This document shows, piece after piece, positions 9,153 through 19,500 of a DNA stretch of 64,000 nucleotides. The DNA is taken from assembly GCF_030551755.1 (NCBI RefSeq), contig NZ_JAUPEC010000020.1:1-64000 (forward strand), given 5' to 3'. The position numbers and the translations under genes were made by a program. The notes under the pieces were generated by a model that saw nothing but the letters and a program-made list of their open reading frames with translations, was not told the DNA's origin and did no database searches. Each line of letters opens with the position of its first letter. Position 1 is the first letter of the stretch. This DNA is from Pseudocolwellia sp. AS88. Its GTDB lineage: Bacteria > Pseudomonadota > Gammaproteobacteria > Enterobacterales > Alteromonadaceae.

Positions 9153-9475
9153 TGATTTTGATGAGGATGAGTGGTTGTCAGACATATAGACGTTCAATCA
9201 GATTGATAACGTCCCCTTTAGATCGGAGGTGACATAAAATCATGAAAAACCACCGCCTACAATGAGTTTAAGTAAACTTTAACTACAACGACTGTGTGGC
9301 TTTGTATGGTAATGATTGGCAGTTCTGATGCAATTAGGTGGCATAACTTATGTAATTGCCCAGTGATACAGGTTAATTTAGTTTTATATATTGAAGACCA
9401 TCTAACTGTCGAAATGTAAATAAGTAATGTACAATTTGGACGATAATTGCCTTGAAAACGCCTTAACTTGAACAG
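9153..9475. other. Intergenic region without a gene
   Basis: 323 bp between the hypothetical gene and the YgjP-like gene. Only short interrupted ORFs. No terminator with T tract or convincing recombination site was found. Confidence 0.5.
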
Positions 9476-10000
9476 ATGACATATTCAAAAACAAATCCAA
9501 ATCAACTGAAGTATTTATCTTCATATCCACTAGATATACAAAGTAAAATCAGAACCATGGTTGAGAAGGATACGTTAGGAAGTTTTCTACTTAAAAAGTA
9601 CCCTAAAACTCACGATATTAAGAATGATAAAATGCTTCGTGAATATGTTATGAATTTAAAAAATACACATTTACGAAAGTCTTCACCGTTGAGTAAAGTT
9701 ATTTATGATAAAAAAATTCATGTTGTAAACAATGCTCTAGGGCTACATACCTTTATATCGAGAGTGCAAGGGAGTAAATTAAAAAGTAAAAATGAAATAC
9801 GCATTAGTGATATATTCAAAACTGGTCCTGAAGAATTTCTAGAGATGATAGTCGTTCATGAATTAGCTCACATCCGTATAAAACCCCACGATAAAGCATT
9901 TTATCAATTGTGTGAACATATGTTACCTAATTACCACCAATTAGAATTTGAAATGCGTGTATATCTAACCCAACTAGAACTAAAAGGTGATATATACTAA
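9476..10000 (+). CDS. YgjP-like M48-type zinc metallohydrolase (complete copy)
   Basis: A 174-residue protein of the YgjP/DUF45 (WLM-like) family. The zinc site is visible as VVHELAHIRIKPHDKAFYQLCEHMLP: HELAH gives two His ligands and the following H/HDKAFY and Cys region is family-typical, ending with YHQLEFEMRVYLTQLEL. The N-terminal substrate-binding half (NNALGLHTFISRVQGSKLKSKNE) is well conserved. By hand count it is about 64% identical over 126 residues to the truncated gene at 20537-20944, which lies in the opposite orientation. The function of YgjP proteins is not firmly settled. No RBS stands out. Confidence 0.85.
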   Translation: MTYSKTNPNQLKYLSSYPLDIQSKIRTMVEKDTLGSFLLKKYPKTHDIKNDKMLREYVMNLKNTHLRKSSPLSKVIYDKKIHVVNNALGLHTFISRVQGSKLKSKNEIRISDIFKTGPEEFLEMIVVHELAHIRIKPHDKAFYQLCEHMLPNYHQLEFEMRVYLTQLELKGDIY

Positions 10001-10213
10001 CCAAAACGCTATGTTGGGTATTTAGTTAGCCAGTTTAATATTGTAAATTAATTTAAGTGTGTACCTATTTTATAAGGTCACCATATATTTAGTATGATGG
10101 CTATTTTTTAAGTTTTATTTAAAGTATTTGTCTACAGAAAACCTCATGTAATTGTTTGACTTAAGCTTCTTGGTATTTCGTTTAGTTGCTGTCAGTATCG
10201 TTATTTAATCAAT

Positions 10214-10525
10214 TCAATGCATGATACTTTCTTTCCACAACCCCTGTTTATCTTCAGGCAACTCTTCTTTAGTCATAAACACCCGTATTTTGATAGTTTC
10301 ACCATCTTTTTTCGAACATTCACAAACCATAAGCCCTAAGGTATCCATTGATGCAGTATTCCAATTCATAAAACTGCCATAGGATTTTTTCTTTCGTGTT
10401 AATCGTTTGTCATCTGCACGTAGTTTTATCATTTGCAGAGTGAAATCAAAATTCATATTACAAGCTTTAGCAAGACGATAAATTCGAGTGTAATAAGCTT
10501 TATTTTTCCTGAGTTTTTTTTTCAT
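10214..10525 (-). CDS. Hypothetical protein (103 aa), last gene of helicase operon
   Basis: Not recognised. Basic N-terminus (KKKLRKNKAYYTRIYRLAKAC), helical, then a short beta-rich C-terminal part with TIKIRVFMTKEELPEDKQG. No TM segments. It follows the 94-residue gene by 18 bp on the same strand and is preceded by an AAGAGATAA-type RBS, so it is probably the last gene of the four-gene helicase operon. The basic head could bind nucleic acid (weak inference). Confidence 0.6.
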   Translation of the reverse strand: MKKKLRKNKAYYTRIYRLAKACNMNFDFTLQMIKLRADDKRLTRKKKSYGSFMNWNTASMDTLGLMVCECSKKDGETIKIRVFMTKEELPEDKQGLWKESIMH

Positions 10526-10543
10526 CTTCGTTATTATCTCTTC

Positions 10544-10825
10544 TTATTCATGCTGGTTCGTTTTACTACTTTTATCGTCATCAATAAATTCATGCGGTTT
10601 TTCAGTAACCCTGAGCATATCACCACACATGTTGGCAAAACATTGTTGGCATAAATCGATGTCAATCTGCTTACAGTCACCATGAATCGAGTTATAACCA
10701 CATTGATGACTTATTGATATGAACTCATGAAACTCATAGTCACCATCAGCGATTGCTTCTATGCCGCAGCCATCACAAACCATTGTTGTAATTTCCTGTG
10801 TAGTGACTGTTTTAAATGTTTTCAT
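10544..10825 (-). CDS. Hypothetical Cys-rich, putative zinc-binding protein
   Basis: About 93 residues. CDGCG (near residue 17) and a later CQQCFANMCG pair suggest a zinc ribbon; between them lies DGDYEFHEFISISHQCGYNS, which is not a motif I can name. Two adjacent ATGs (10828 and 10825) follow AAGGATC; the second has the better spacing. It is third in the operon, 66 bp after the helicase. A nucleic-acid-binding or structural zinc role is possible but unproven. Confidence 0.6.
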   Translation of the reverse strand: MKTFKTVTTQEITTMVCDGCGIEAIADGDYEFHEFISISHQCGYNSIHGDCKQIDIDLCQQCFANMCGDMLRVTEKPHEFIDDDKSSKTNQHE

Positions 10826-10894
10826 CATGATCCTTATAGGCTAGTTTTTGTTGTTGTCATCTGTTTTACTAAAACTGTTCAGCAGAAAATCTAA

Positions 10895-12343
10895 TCACCT
10901 CAACTCACTCAACCCAAGCGCTATAGCTTCTTGCTTAAATTGCCCAAATATATTCACCACCTTGTCATAAGAAGCAGTCAAATAATGTTCATCGGCTATC
11001 TCTCTGACTTCATCAAACACATCAGAAGTAACAATATCTTCAAAACCGCCAAGCTCAATACCAATTTTCGGATCTAAACTTCTTGTTTTATCGAAGGTGA
11101 TACTTCTTTTTTCATCTTTTTCAGAATCCTCGTCAACATCAGCCTTCATTTTCTCGAACTTAACCACGTCAGCTTCAAACGGTACATCTTGCTTAACGCG
11201 ATAAGCATATTCCAACAATTTAGGCTCAGCAGGCATATACATAACCGCTTCTTGATTTATCGAATTAGTCATTCTTAGAATTCGACCTAAAATCTGCCTA
11301 AAGTGCATTTCTGTTTTGATGTTGGTGAGGTGACAACAAACCTGTAAACGAGGGATATTCGTTCCTTCGCTGATCATGCCTACAGAAATAATCCATTTAG
11401 TTTTTGCGTGTCTAAATTGTTGAATTAGATGGGTAGGCTCATTTTCTTTGTAAGTAACAACAACGGTATCTTCGTTAAAACACTTCTTCATTAATGCTGC
11501 AATCTGTTTTGCATGCTCAACTGAACAAGCGACGATGAGTCCTGCAGCGTCAGCGTTTTTCTGTCTAATCGTATCGAGTTTCTTTTGTGCGGAAGAAATT
11601 ACATATTTGATGACTTTTTCATTTTCAATAATCTCTTGATACGGAATGATTGACTGCGAGAGTAATGCCTTAAAGCTATCAAACGTTTTAGTTTCCTCAT
11701 CATCAACGACTGAAATATTATTATTATCAATCGCAATAATCTGAGGAACACGACAAACATCATCCTGAATAGCCTCAGAAAGCCCATATACGTAATCACA
11801 CGATATTTTATTGCTAGGGTGTATATAAGTTGAAAGAACAATAGGAGCAGAGTCTGAGCGCCAAGGAGTTCCTGTTAACGCTAATGTATATTTAGCTCTA
11901 TTTTGAATGTTTAGTATTATTTGTTCGCCCCATGCATTCGCGTTATCAACGTTAGAACCCGCACAGTGATGAATTTCATCAAAAATCACAAATATTTTAT
12001 ATCGAGTAAACAGCGCCCAAAAGTCATCATTAAGGTACTGTAAATTTTGATAAGTTAGCGAATGTCCTCTAGCCCCTAATAAACCATCAAATCGTTCTTG
12101 TGTTCTTAGTTGTAAGCTTTCACTAAAATCTTGAGAAACAATGGATGAAGGTGAAAAACAAATAATCAAATCAATCATATTGTTTTTGAGTAACTTATCG
12201 GCCAGTTCAGAAGCCATCAAAGTTTTACCGGCACCAGGCGTTGCTAAGGCTAAAAAATGGTTATGGTTATTCAAGTATCGATTAAACGCTAACGTAATAC
12301 AGTTATTCTGCCATTGTCTTAATTTCATTTTCTCTCTAATCAT
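10895..12343 (-). CDS. SF2 DEAD/DEAH-box helicase-like ATPase
   Basis: A 482-residue superfamily 2 ATPase. Motif I is ATPGAGKT (residues 34-41), motif II is DEIHH (122-126), motif III is LTGTPWRSD, and motif VI is HFRQILGRILR near residue 357. The layout is the ResIII/UvrB-like helicase of restriction and defence systems, but no nuclease or methylase domain is fused. A charged insert (KADVDEDSEKDEKRS) precedes the C-terminal helical tail. Its ATG shares one base with the stop of the upstream gene (TGATG), so the two are translationally coupled. A role in defence or in mobile-element replication is inferred from context only. Confidence 0.85.
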   Translation of the reverse strand: MIREKMKLRQWQNNCITLAFNRYLNNHNHFLALATPGAGKTLMASELADKLLKNNMIDLIICFSPSSIVSQDFSESLQLRTQERFDGLLGARGHSLTYQNLQYLNDDFWALFTRYKIFVIFDEIHHCAGSNVDNANAWGEQIILNIQNRAKYTLALTGTPWRSDSAPIVLSTYIHPSNKISCDYVYGLSEAIQDDVCRVPQIIAIDNNNISVVDDEETKTFDSFKALLSQSIIPYQEIIENEKVIKYVISSAQKKLDTIRQKNADAAGLIVACSVEHAKQIAALMKKCFNEDTVVVTYKENEPTHLIQQFRHAKTKWIISVGMISEGTNIPRLQVCCHLTNIKTEMHFRQILGRILRMTNSINQEAVMYMPAEPKLLEYAYRVKQDVPFEADVVKFEKMKADVDEDSEKDEKRSITFDKTRSLDPKIGIELGGFEDIVTSDVFDEVREIADEHYLTASYDKVVNIFGQFKQEAIALGLSELR

Positions 12344-12843
12344 CAGCTCTGTTCAAGTAAGCATTCAATGGCTTTTATTTTCCCTAATATCCTCGTATTG
12401 TTATCCCTAGCTTTGTTGTAATGCGGTTGTATATCGTTCCCTAATTCTGGAAACTCTGTATATAATTCTTTGTAAGCTTCAGACTCCCCTAAATTCAAAA
12501 GGAGCTCCGTTTTATAGTGATTTAACTTATCGACTAAAGGGCTTTTCTTATCCGTTAGTACTGTCTCTGAAGTGTTCGGCTTGCATATTTCTCGTAACAC
12601 ACTTACATCAAACTTTGTTGTTTTAATAAATCGAGTAAAACCTTTACCGCTAGGTTTTACCTTTGTTAACCATCCTTTTTTAACTAACTTTAATAGCTCA
12701 GCGTATATCTTTTTTCTAGCATCAACTGGCTTTAATGAAATATCGTTTTTTAAGGTTAAATAAGGTGACCGAACATCATTCGTTGTGAAGTGGTTAAAGT
12801 CAGTAGCGATAATAATTTGAGCTACAAAAGGGTCTAACTTCAA
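12343..12843 (-). CDS. Hypothetical winged-helix-like partner of the helicase
   Basis: A 166-residue protein, first gene of the helicase operon. The N-terminal 80 residues (helical, then RKKIYAELLKLVKKGWLTKVKPSGKGFTRF) look like a winged-helix DNA-binding domain with a basic wing. The C-terminal half is mostly helical and may form a coiled coil (HYKTELLLNLGESEAYKEL). Its stop overlaps the helicase start by one base. I do not recognise the family; a loader or DNA-targeting subunit for the helicase is a reasonable inference. It diverges from the XRE gene across a 100-bp promoter region. Confidence 0.65.
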   Translation of the reverse strand: MKLDPFVAQIIIATDFNHFTTNDVRSPYLTLKNDISLKPVDARKKIYAELLKLVKKGWLTKVKPSGKGFTRFIKTTKFDVSVLREICKPNTSETVLTDKKSPLVDKLNHYKTELLLNLGESEAYKELYTEFPELGNDIQPHYNKARDNNTRILGKIKAIECLLEQS

Positions 12844-12944
12844 AGTAAATCCAGATCAATTTAAAATAATAATGGGTATTATAGGGCGTGGTTCTATAGC
12901 GCTCAACATGAAAATCTAATCATTTTGCCTTAAGGAAAATTTTG

Positions 12945-13181
12945 GTGAGTGATTTAGTTAAAGAGTTTGGTGAAAAGTTACGTTTAAAACGTAAAGAAGC
13001 TGGCTACTCCCAAGAGAGTTTTGCAGCCTATGTTGGTATCGAAAGAGGTAATTACGGGAAGATGGAAAGAGGTAATGTGAATATTAAATTAGAAACATTA
13101 TATAAACTTATTAATGCGCTAAATTGTGAGTTTGAAGATATACTACCAACAAGATTAAAGTATAAAATTAATTTGGATTAA
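12945..13181 (+). CDS. XRE-family helix-turn-helix regulator
   Basis: About 79 residues, a single Cro/C1-type HTH: FGEKLRLKRKEAGYSQESFAAYVGIERGNYGKMERGNVNIKLETLYKLINALN. GTG at 12945 lies 8 bp after AAGGA; an in-frame TTG at 12942 is the alternative. It diverges from the helicase operon and lies 92 bp before the membrane-protein/STAND operon on the same strand, so it could control either. Small XRE regulators like this often accompany defence operons and restriction systems. The imperfect palindrome AATAATGGGTATTATA in the divergent region is a possible operator (weak). Confidence 0.85.
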   Translation: MSDLVKEFGEKLRLKRKEAGYSQESFAAYVGIERGNYGKMERGNVNIKLETLYKLINALNCEFEDILPTRLKYKINLD

Positions 13182-13201
13182 CTACAGGTTAATAGGTTTT
13201 T

Positions 13202-13270
13202 ATGAAACCTGACAGTCGCAATGCCAACAAAGTTGCCGTTGAAGTAATACCTAAATTGAAAAGGACATAA
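13202..13270 (+). CDS. Possible 22-residue micro-ORF between XRE and membrane-protein genes
   Basis: ATG at 13202 opens a 22-codon frame ending at TAA 13270, three bases before the membrane-protein ATG. AGG lies about 8 bp before the start. There is nothing to show it is made; it may be chance or a leader. Low confidence. Confidence 0.2.
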   Translation: MKPDSRNANKVAVEVIPKLKRT

Positions 13271-13273
13271 ATA

Positions 13274-13567
13274 ATGGAACAAGTATTAAATTGGGTGAAT
13301 CAAAACCAAACATTGGCAATTATAGTTGCGGTTATAGGTTTAATTATTTTTACCTTCAGCTTAAGAAGCACTACAACAAAGATATTCGCATCAAATAGAG
13401 GAGTTAGTATAGGTGGTAATTCAAACGGGCCAATAATGACTGGAGATATCAACGCTAAACGTTCTGGAATTTTAAGTGTTTTGGCTAACATTGCTACCAT
13501 CTTGGGGCTTATAGTCGGTGCAGCAACTCTATATATTACTTACTTAGCTTTCATTGAAGTGGGGTAA
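13274..13567 (+). CDS. Small two-TM protein sharing an N-G-rich motif with the adjacent STAND NTPase; putative membrane effector
   Basis: A 97-residue protein. TM1 is about residues 13-30 (TLAIIVAVIGLIIFTFSL) and TM2 about 65-92. Between them residues 41-60 read NRGVSIGGNSNGPIMTGDIN. The next gene carries NRGVAIGGHNNAPVITGDIN at residues 21-40: 14 of 20 identical. AAAAGGA lies 9 bp before the ATG. The 3' end overlaps the STAND gene by 14 bp, so the two are coupled. No known domain is recognised. By analogy with NLR/effector pairs that share amyloid signalling motifs in bacteria and fungi, it may be a pore-forming or membrane-disrupting effector recruited by the NTPase (inference). Alternative: a membrane anchor or sensor for the complex. 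Confidence 0.8.
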   Translation: MEQVLNWVNQNQTLAIIVAVIGLIIFTFSLRSTTTKIFASNRGVSIGGNSNGPIMTGDINAKRSGILSVLANIATILGLIVGAATLYITYLAFIEVG

Positions 13568-16500
13568 CACTTTGTTTTCTTGTGTTTTTAGTAAAATCAA
13601 AGTTATTGCAAAAAATAGGGGCGTAGCTATTGGTGGGCATAACAATGCACCGGTTATAACTGGTGACATTAATGATTCAGAAATTAACATAGATCAAAAA
13701 TCATTTGCTCAAGCTACATTCTTAGCGCAAGCCAGTGCTTTTGATAGTTGTAACAATAAAATTCCATTACTTTGGGCAACCCTCCAATGCTTAGAATTAC
13801 TATCACCAGATAAAGAACTTAGAGAAAAATTAAAGCTTAAATTTGTTCAAGATAAAGTTAGCTTGAGCGTCGTCGTATTAAATGAAGAAGCTAAAAATAT
13901 TCGCTTACTCTACTCCAAAACTACTAGTGGAGAAATCGATAAGAAAGATCTAAAAACTATTATTTCAAATATTTATAAAGATATTAAGCCAGGGTTTACT
14001 GTTCAAATAATTTGCAATAAGGTGATTTCAAAACCAGTTAAAGAGTTTTATGAAAAGGCAATAACAGACGAATTTAATACAAAGTACTTTAATAAAGAAA
14101 AAGATTCTTTTACCAGTTTTAATGTCGATATATTGAATATTATATTCACTAATTCGACCTTAGATGTGTTAAAAAATAATAGTAATGCGACGTCTTATAT
14201 ATCTCCTGAGAATATAGAGCATGTAAGTGAACTAACTAAGGCGTTTGCTATAAAGTTGCTATCACAAATGCCCTCAACGGACTTTTCCATAATAAAGCGA
14301 CATGATTTAGAAGTAAGGTTTGGCGCAGAGCACTACAGTGAAATATTCCCATCACCTCCAAAATTTGAAGCTTCTATACCGAGCAACCTCAGAAATCAGC
14401 AAGAGTCTATTTTAAAATCAATTTTTAGAGATAATAAAAACTCGATAATTCATGCTCGTGGAGGGGTTGGTAAAACGGTAATGGTTAGATTGGCTGATAC
14501 GATAATACCTTCTCACTCGTGTTCTATTGTCTACGATTGCTTCGGAGATGGACTATATCGTTCGATGCTTAACCCAAGACACTCTTTTGATAAAGTATTA
14601 GTTCAAATTATTAATGAGTTAGCAATTAATGGCTTGTGTGATTCGTTGATAGCCATGAAGAAGGACAAGGGACAATTAATGCAGGAGTTTATATCTTGCA
14701 TAGAAAATTCAGTGAAATGTTTAAAAAAAGGAAATAAGCAGGCACACTTATATATTTTCATTGATGCCGCTGATAATGCAGTCATGGCCGCTAAAGAAAA
14801 AGCTGAGAATTCAATAGTCACACAATTGCTAAATGATTTAATGATCGATGGCTGTACTGTTATTGCATTATGTAGAACAGAACGAATAGAACTGTTAGCA
14901 CCGAGAAGCGATATTTCTCAATTTGAACTTAGAGCATTTTCTGAAGAAGAGTCATACGCTCATCTAAACCTTTTTTATTCGGATGTTACGGAAGAGCATG
15001 GCAAAGAATTCCACCGGCTATCAGGAGGTAATCCGCGTGTTCAAGCTTACGCTATAGAAGAGTTTCCAGAATCATTGATTGAGATGCTAAAAAATTTAGG
15101 GCCTACCCTAACTACTGTAGACGCTCAGATTGAGGTTCAACTAAATAATGCAATTGCAAGATTAAAAAATAAAAATACCACCACAGAAGGCTTAAAAATC
15201 GATCTGATTTGCACAGCTTTAGCTAGTTTACCTCCATTTATTCCTATAGACGTTATATCAAAACTTTCCAATCTTTCTGAAGACGAAATTGCAAGTTTCA
15301 TCAGTGATTTTGGTCGTGGTTTAATGCTAATTGACAAGTGTATTCAATTTAGAGACGAACCAACAGAAACATGGTTTAGAAAACAGTTTGCTTCTACAGC
15401 TGAGCAAGCTAAAGAGTTTGTAAAAAATATACAGGAAATAGCAAATTCAAACAGCTATGTATCTGAATGTTTACCCTATCTAATGTTGGCAGGGGGAAAT
15501 CACGAGGACTTAATAGAACTAGCGCTCTCAGAAGAATTTTTGCCTAAAGGAAATCCGGTTGACGCTAGAAGCATCAGTACATCACGACTGAATGCTGCAT
15601 TGAAATCAGCCATACAACTGGAAGATTACTTTTCATTTATTAAGTTAGCATTGAGAACTGGAGAAGAGTTCGCTGGTGACCAAAGACAAATTGAATTATT
15701 AAATCAAAATGTAACATTGATTGGTATAGTTCAATCGCCTACCGAAGTTCAAAAATTGGCGTTTCAAGGGCGATTATCTGGTGGCTGGAAGGGTTCTGAA
15801 AATCTTTACAAATCTGCACTGCTATCATTGCATGGTGAATTTAAAGGCGAAGCACTAAGTTATCTAAGAGCAGCAGAAAACTGGCTAAGCACTTATTTTA
15901 AATCAACAGCAAAAGACAAAAGAAAAAGGCATGAAGAAAAGCTTTCTGCTGAAGATGTTGCTTTGCTTTTTACTGTCTACTTAAACCTACTCGGCCCTGA
16001 AAAAGCTGTTAATCGAATAATACGCTTTTCCCCTTCAGAAGCTGTTCAAAACGCTATAGCTACCTTTACGAATAACTTACTCGATACTTCTAGGTTTGAA
16101 GATTTAAAACAGCTTGCCTTCTACTCTAAAGAACATAGCTATGTATGCATTAACTTTATAAATTCGCTATTTTTAGTACAACAATCTGTAGATGAAGAAA
16201 TTTCTCAGAGCTGTTTAATAAACATTGAGAATCCAACAAGTGAACGAAATGAAAAAGCTAATATCAGTATTTCAACTCTAGATTTACTAATATTTATCGA
16301 ATATTGTTTCGCTGCTGGCTACGATAACGCTAGATTAAAAAACTTACTGATTCGACAAGTAAAATTAGAGCCAAAAGCTTGGTATGCCAACCCGACCACA
16401 TATCATAATGATGATCTATTAGAGTTCGTTGGAATAGCAGCTCTCTTAGAAGAGTTGACAGGTAAATCGCTTCCCGAAAATCAAATTTTCCCTAATGAGT

Positions 16501-19500
16501 TTTTAGCCGATGACTTAAGCTACAAGCAAAAAGAAGAAAAAGAAAAATATAAGAAAACATTGTCTGCCATGCTGCCAGCACAACGCTTCCTAATACGCTC
16601 TAGAACTAACCGTATAGAAAACTTCGAATTAGAGTATAAAGATGTATTTGATGAAATTGGAAAGTACCTACCTCAAGCATATGAGCGCAAGAATTTTACT
16701 TCTGATTTTGTAAATGGTCGAAAACAAAGAAGTTTATTTTGGGCCGGTAATATAGAAAAGCCACTACAATCACAATTGTTCAAAAACATTATTGACGATG
16801 TATCTTATAGTTGCTTGCTCAACGGCCTGTATTATAGTTGTAGAGTAAAAAGTCTTAATTACCTATCTGAGTTTTACGAAACGGCATTAATCAACACCTC
16901 GAATAACAAAAATGATAGTCCTGAAAGTATTTCAGAATCCTATATAGATATTGCCAATGCAATTTGTTTATTAGCACCCAAACAATCCGCAAAGTATTTC
17001 AACAAGGCTATAGAAGCAGCTTCTAAATTTGGTAATGAAGCCTTACATAGACACTTCGCGATTTTGAGTTTGGCTGAGAAAAGTGCTGAAAGTAACTGTT
17101 CTCCTGAATTGACATACAGGTTTGCTCGAAGTACAGAAACCTTTTATGAGTATATGTCTGACCATTTCCCGCTAGAACGTACAGTGAGAGCTATCCATGA
17201 TATGGATGCATCATCATCATTTGCAATAATGGCTAGATGGCTAGACAGAGAAGTCACCTATTGGGGACCCTTTGAAGATACAGTACTAGAGCAATCCATA
17301 TCAGCTAATACACTGAGCTGCCGAGAAGCATGGGCCGCTCAGGGATTAATTGATAACAAGAGTTATGCAGAATTTTTTAGCCGATGCCTTAAAAAATCTG
17401 AAAACCCAGAACTACGAGAAGTTATTTTTAATGATGCTGTTCAGCAAGCTTTAATTAAAGGGTTATCAAAATCAGCACTATCACTCATAAAAAATACTGG
17501 TGCTAAATTTGCTCTATCCTCTTCGGCTCTTGATGACGCTATTATACATTTTAATGAACATAAACATGATCTAGAGCCTACTCATAGTCCTCATGTCACT
17601 GATAAGACGTACAAGCCAGTGGATTGGGATTCAGTATTCAATTCGAATAGCAGCTTTATTAGTTCAGAAACTATTGAAGAATCAATAACAAGTTTTAAAG
17701 CCCTAAAAGACAAGAGTTTTGATGAATGTTTCTGGAGTCAACTATATGATAGAGCTCCTATAATTTCAGCAGCAGACGTTCTTGATGCAATATTAAAATG
17801 CAAATTTTCGTCCAGCTTCGAACTATTACATGCTTTAGAAAATACACCGAAAGAGTGGTTTGAACGAGAGGGAGTAAAAGAATTATGGATAAAAGGCTTT
17901 GATCTTTACGTACAATTAAATGCAAGTACAGTCTCAAATCCCTGGTGGCCTGAACATTGGACTTCACGATTTAAACTAAAAGCAGATTTTTCAAAACTAA
18001 GGCTTCCAGGTGTAATAAAAGCATTAGAAAATAAAAGCGACTTTGATGATGCTGAATTTATTTTCTCTGTTATTACAGTATTATCACAAAAACTGACCCC
18101 TTCCGAAGCCAAAGAAGCTCTAAATTACGCTTTAGACAGAGTAGAACTACATGTCGATGAAAGTGATGCTGATGGATATTGGTCGAAATGGCTTGTTCCC
18201 CCTGAAAATAATACCGAAGCTTATGCCTCATTTATTTGGTCAGTACTAGCTAACCCCACATCAAAAAATCGTTGGGAGGGTGTCCACATAGTCTATCGTC
18301 TAGTAGAACTTAACTGCAATGAAGTCATTGACTCAATGATTGCTATGTTTCAGCGAGATGACATTGGTGCCTTTGGTTCAACAAGTTTTCCATTTTATAA
18401 GTTTCACGCCCAATTATATTTTATGATTGCTCTATACAGAGGAGTTCAATCAAATGCACTGCCTTTGTTAAAACATAGCGCCTTCTTTCAAGACCAAGCT
18501 CTAAATTCTGATCACATTTTATTAGAGCACTATTCAGTTAAAGTTGCCCGAAAGCTATTACAAGAAAAAAATAGCACTTATTCAGCTGAGGACATAGAAA
18601 AACTAGACACAGTGGGACTTAGCCAATTCAATAAGAATACTCCTAAAGAAACTAATAAATTTGAAATCGCTAATATAGTGCCTCTTGATAAAGGACTGCC
18701 CGAACTATCATTTTTTCTAGATTTTCAAGAGTATTGGCTTAAACCATTAGCAAACGTGTTTAATGTTTCAGTTGAAGAATTAAAACGGACAGCGATAAGC
18801 ATAGTAATTAATGAATGGGGAGTTACTTTAGACGAAAGGTTTATTAAAGATCCACGACCTCATGGCCATAAAGAAACACATGCAAGGCACAGCTCTATAC
18901 CATCGACTCAGCCATATGATTTTTACTTGGGATATCACGTTATTTTCACAATGGCATCAAGGTTACTCAAAAAACTTCCTATAGTTGAAGGTAAGTATGA
19001 CTGGGAAGATGATCTTTGGGTTGACTGGCTTTCTAACCACCTATTATCGATGAATAATGGCTATCTTTTGGCTGACCTGAGAGATCCAGCACCTTTAGTA
19101 AGAAGAGAATGGCTAAGCAAAAAAACTACAGACTCATGGAGATGGGAAATTGAATATAGTGATTTTCTCGAAGGGTTACTATTAAGTAAAGGTGGCAGAA
19201 CATTTATCTGTGTTACAGGTTCTTGGTCTGACAATAATGGTAGCGGCAACAACGAAACTTACAGTATTTCCAGCGCACTAGTATCCGTTAACAACTCAGC
19301 CTCTTTGTTAAAAGCTCTAGTTTCATGCAAAAATCCTCACGATTACAAATTACCTTCCTATAACGAAGAACAGTTCGAATTAGATGACTCTAGTTTTAAA
19401 ATGAAAGGTTGGTTGAATGAACCTGATGAATATAAAAAACTGGATGAAATAGATCCTTACGCTGGGGAGTTAAAGTTTCCAATGCGAAGAATCAGCAAAG

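Noticed and set aside
9998-10035. Integron attC-like sites near the YgjP-like gene (ACTAAC...GTTGGGT)
   Set aside because: Too short for an attC, no paired inner boxes, no integrase, and neighbouring genes do not show repeated sites.
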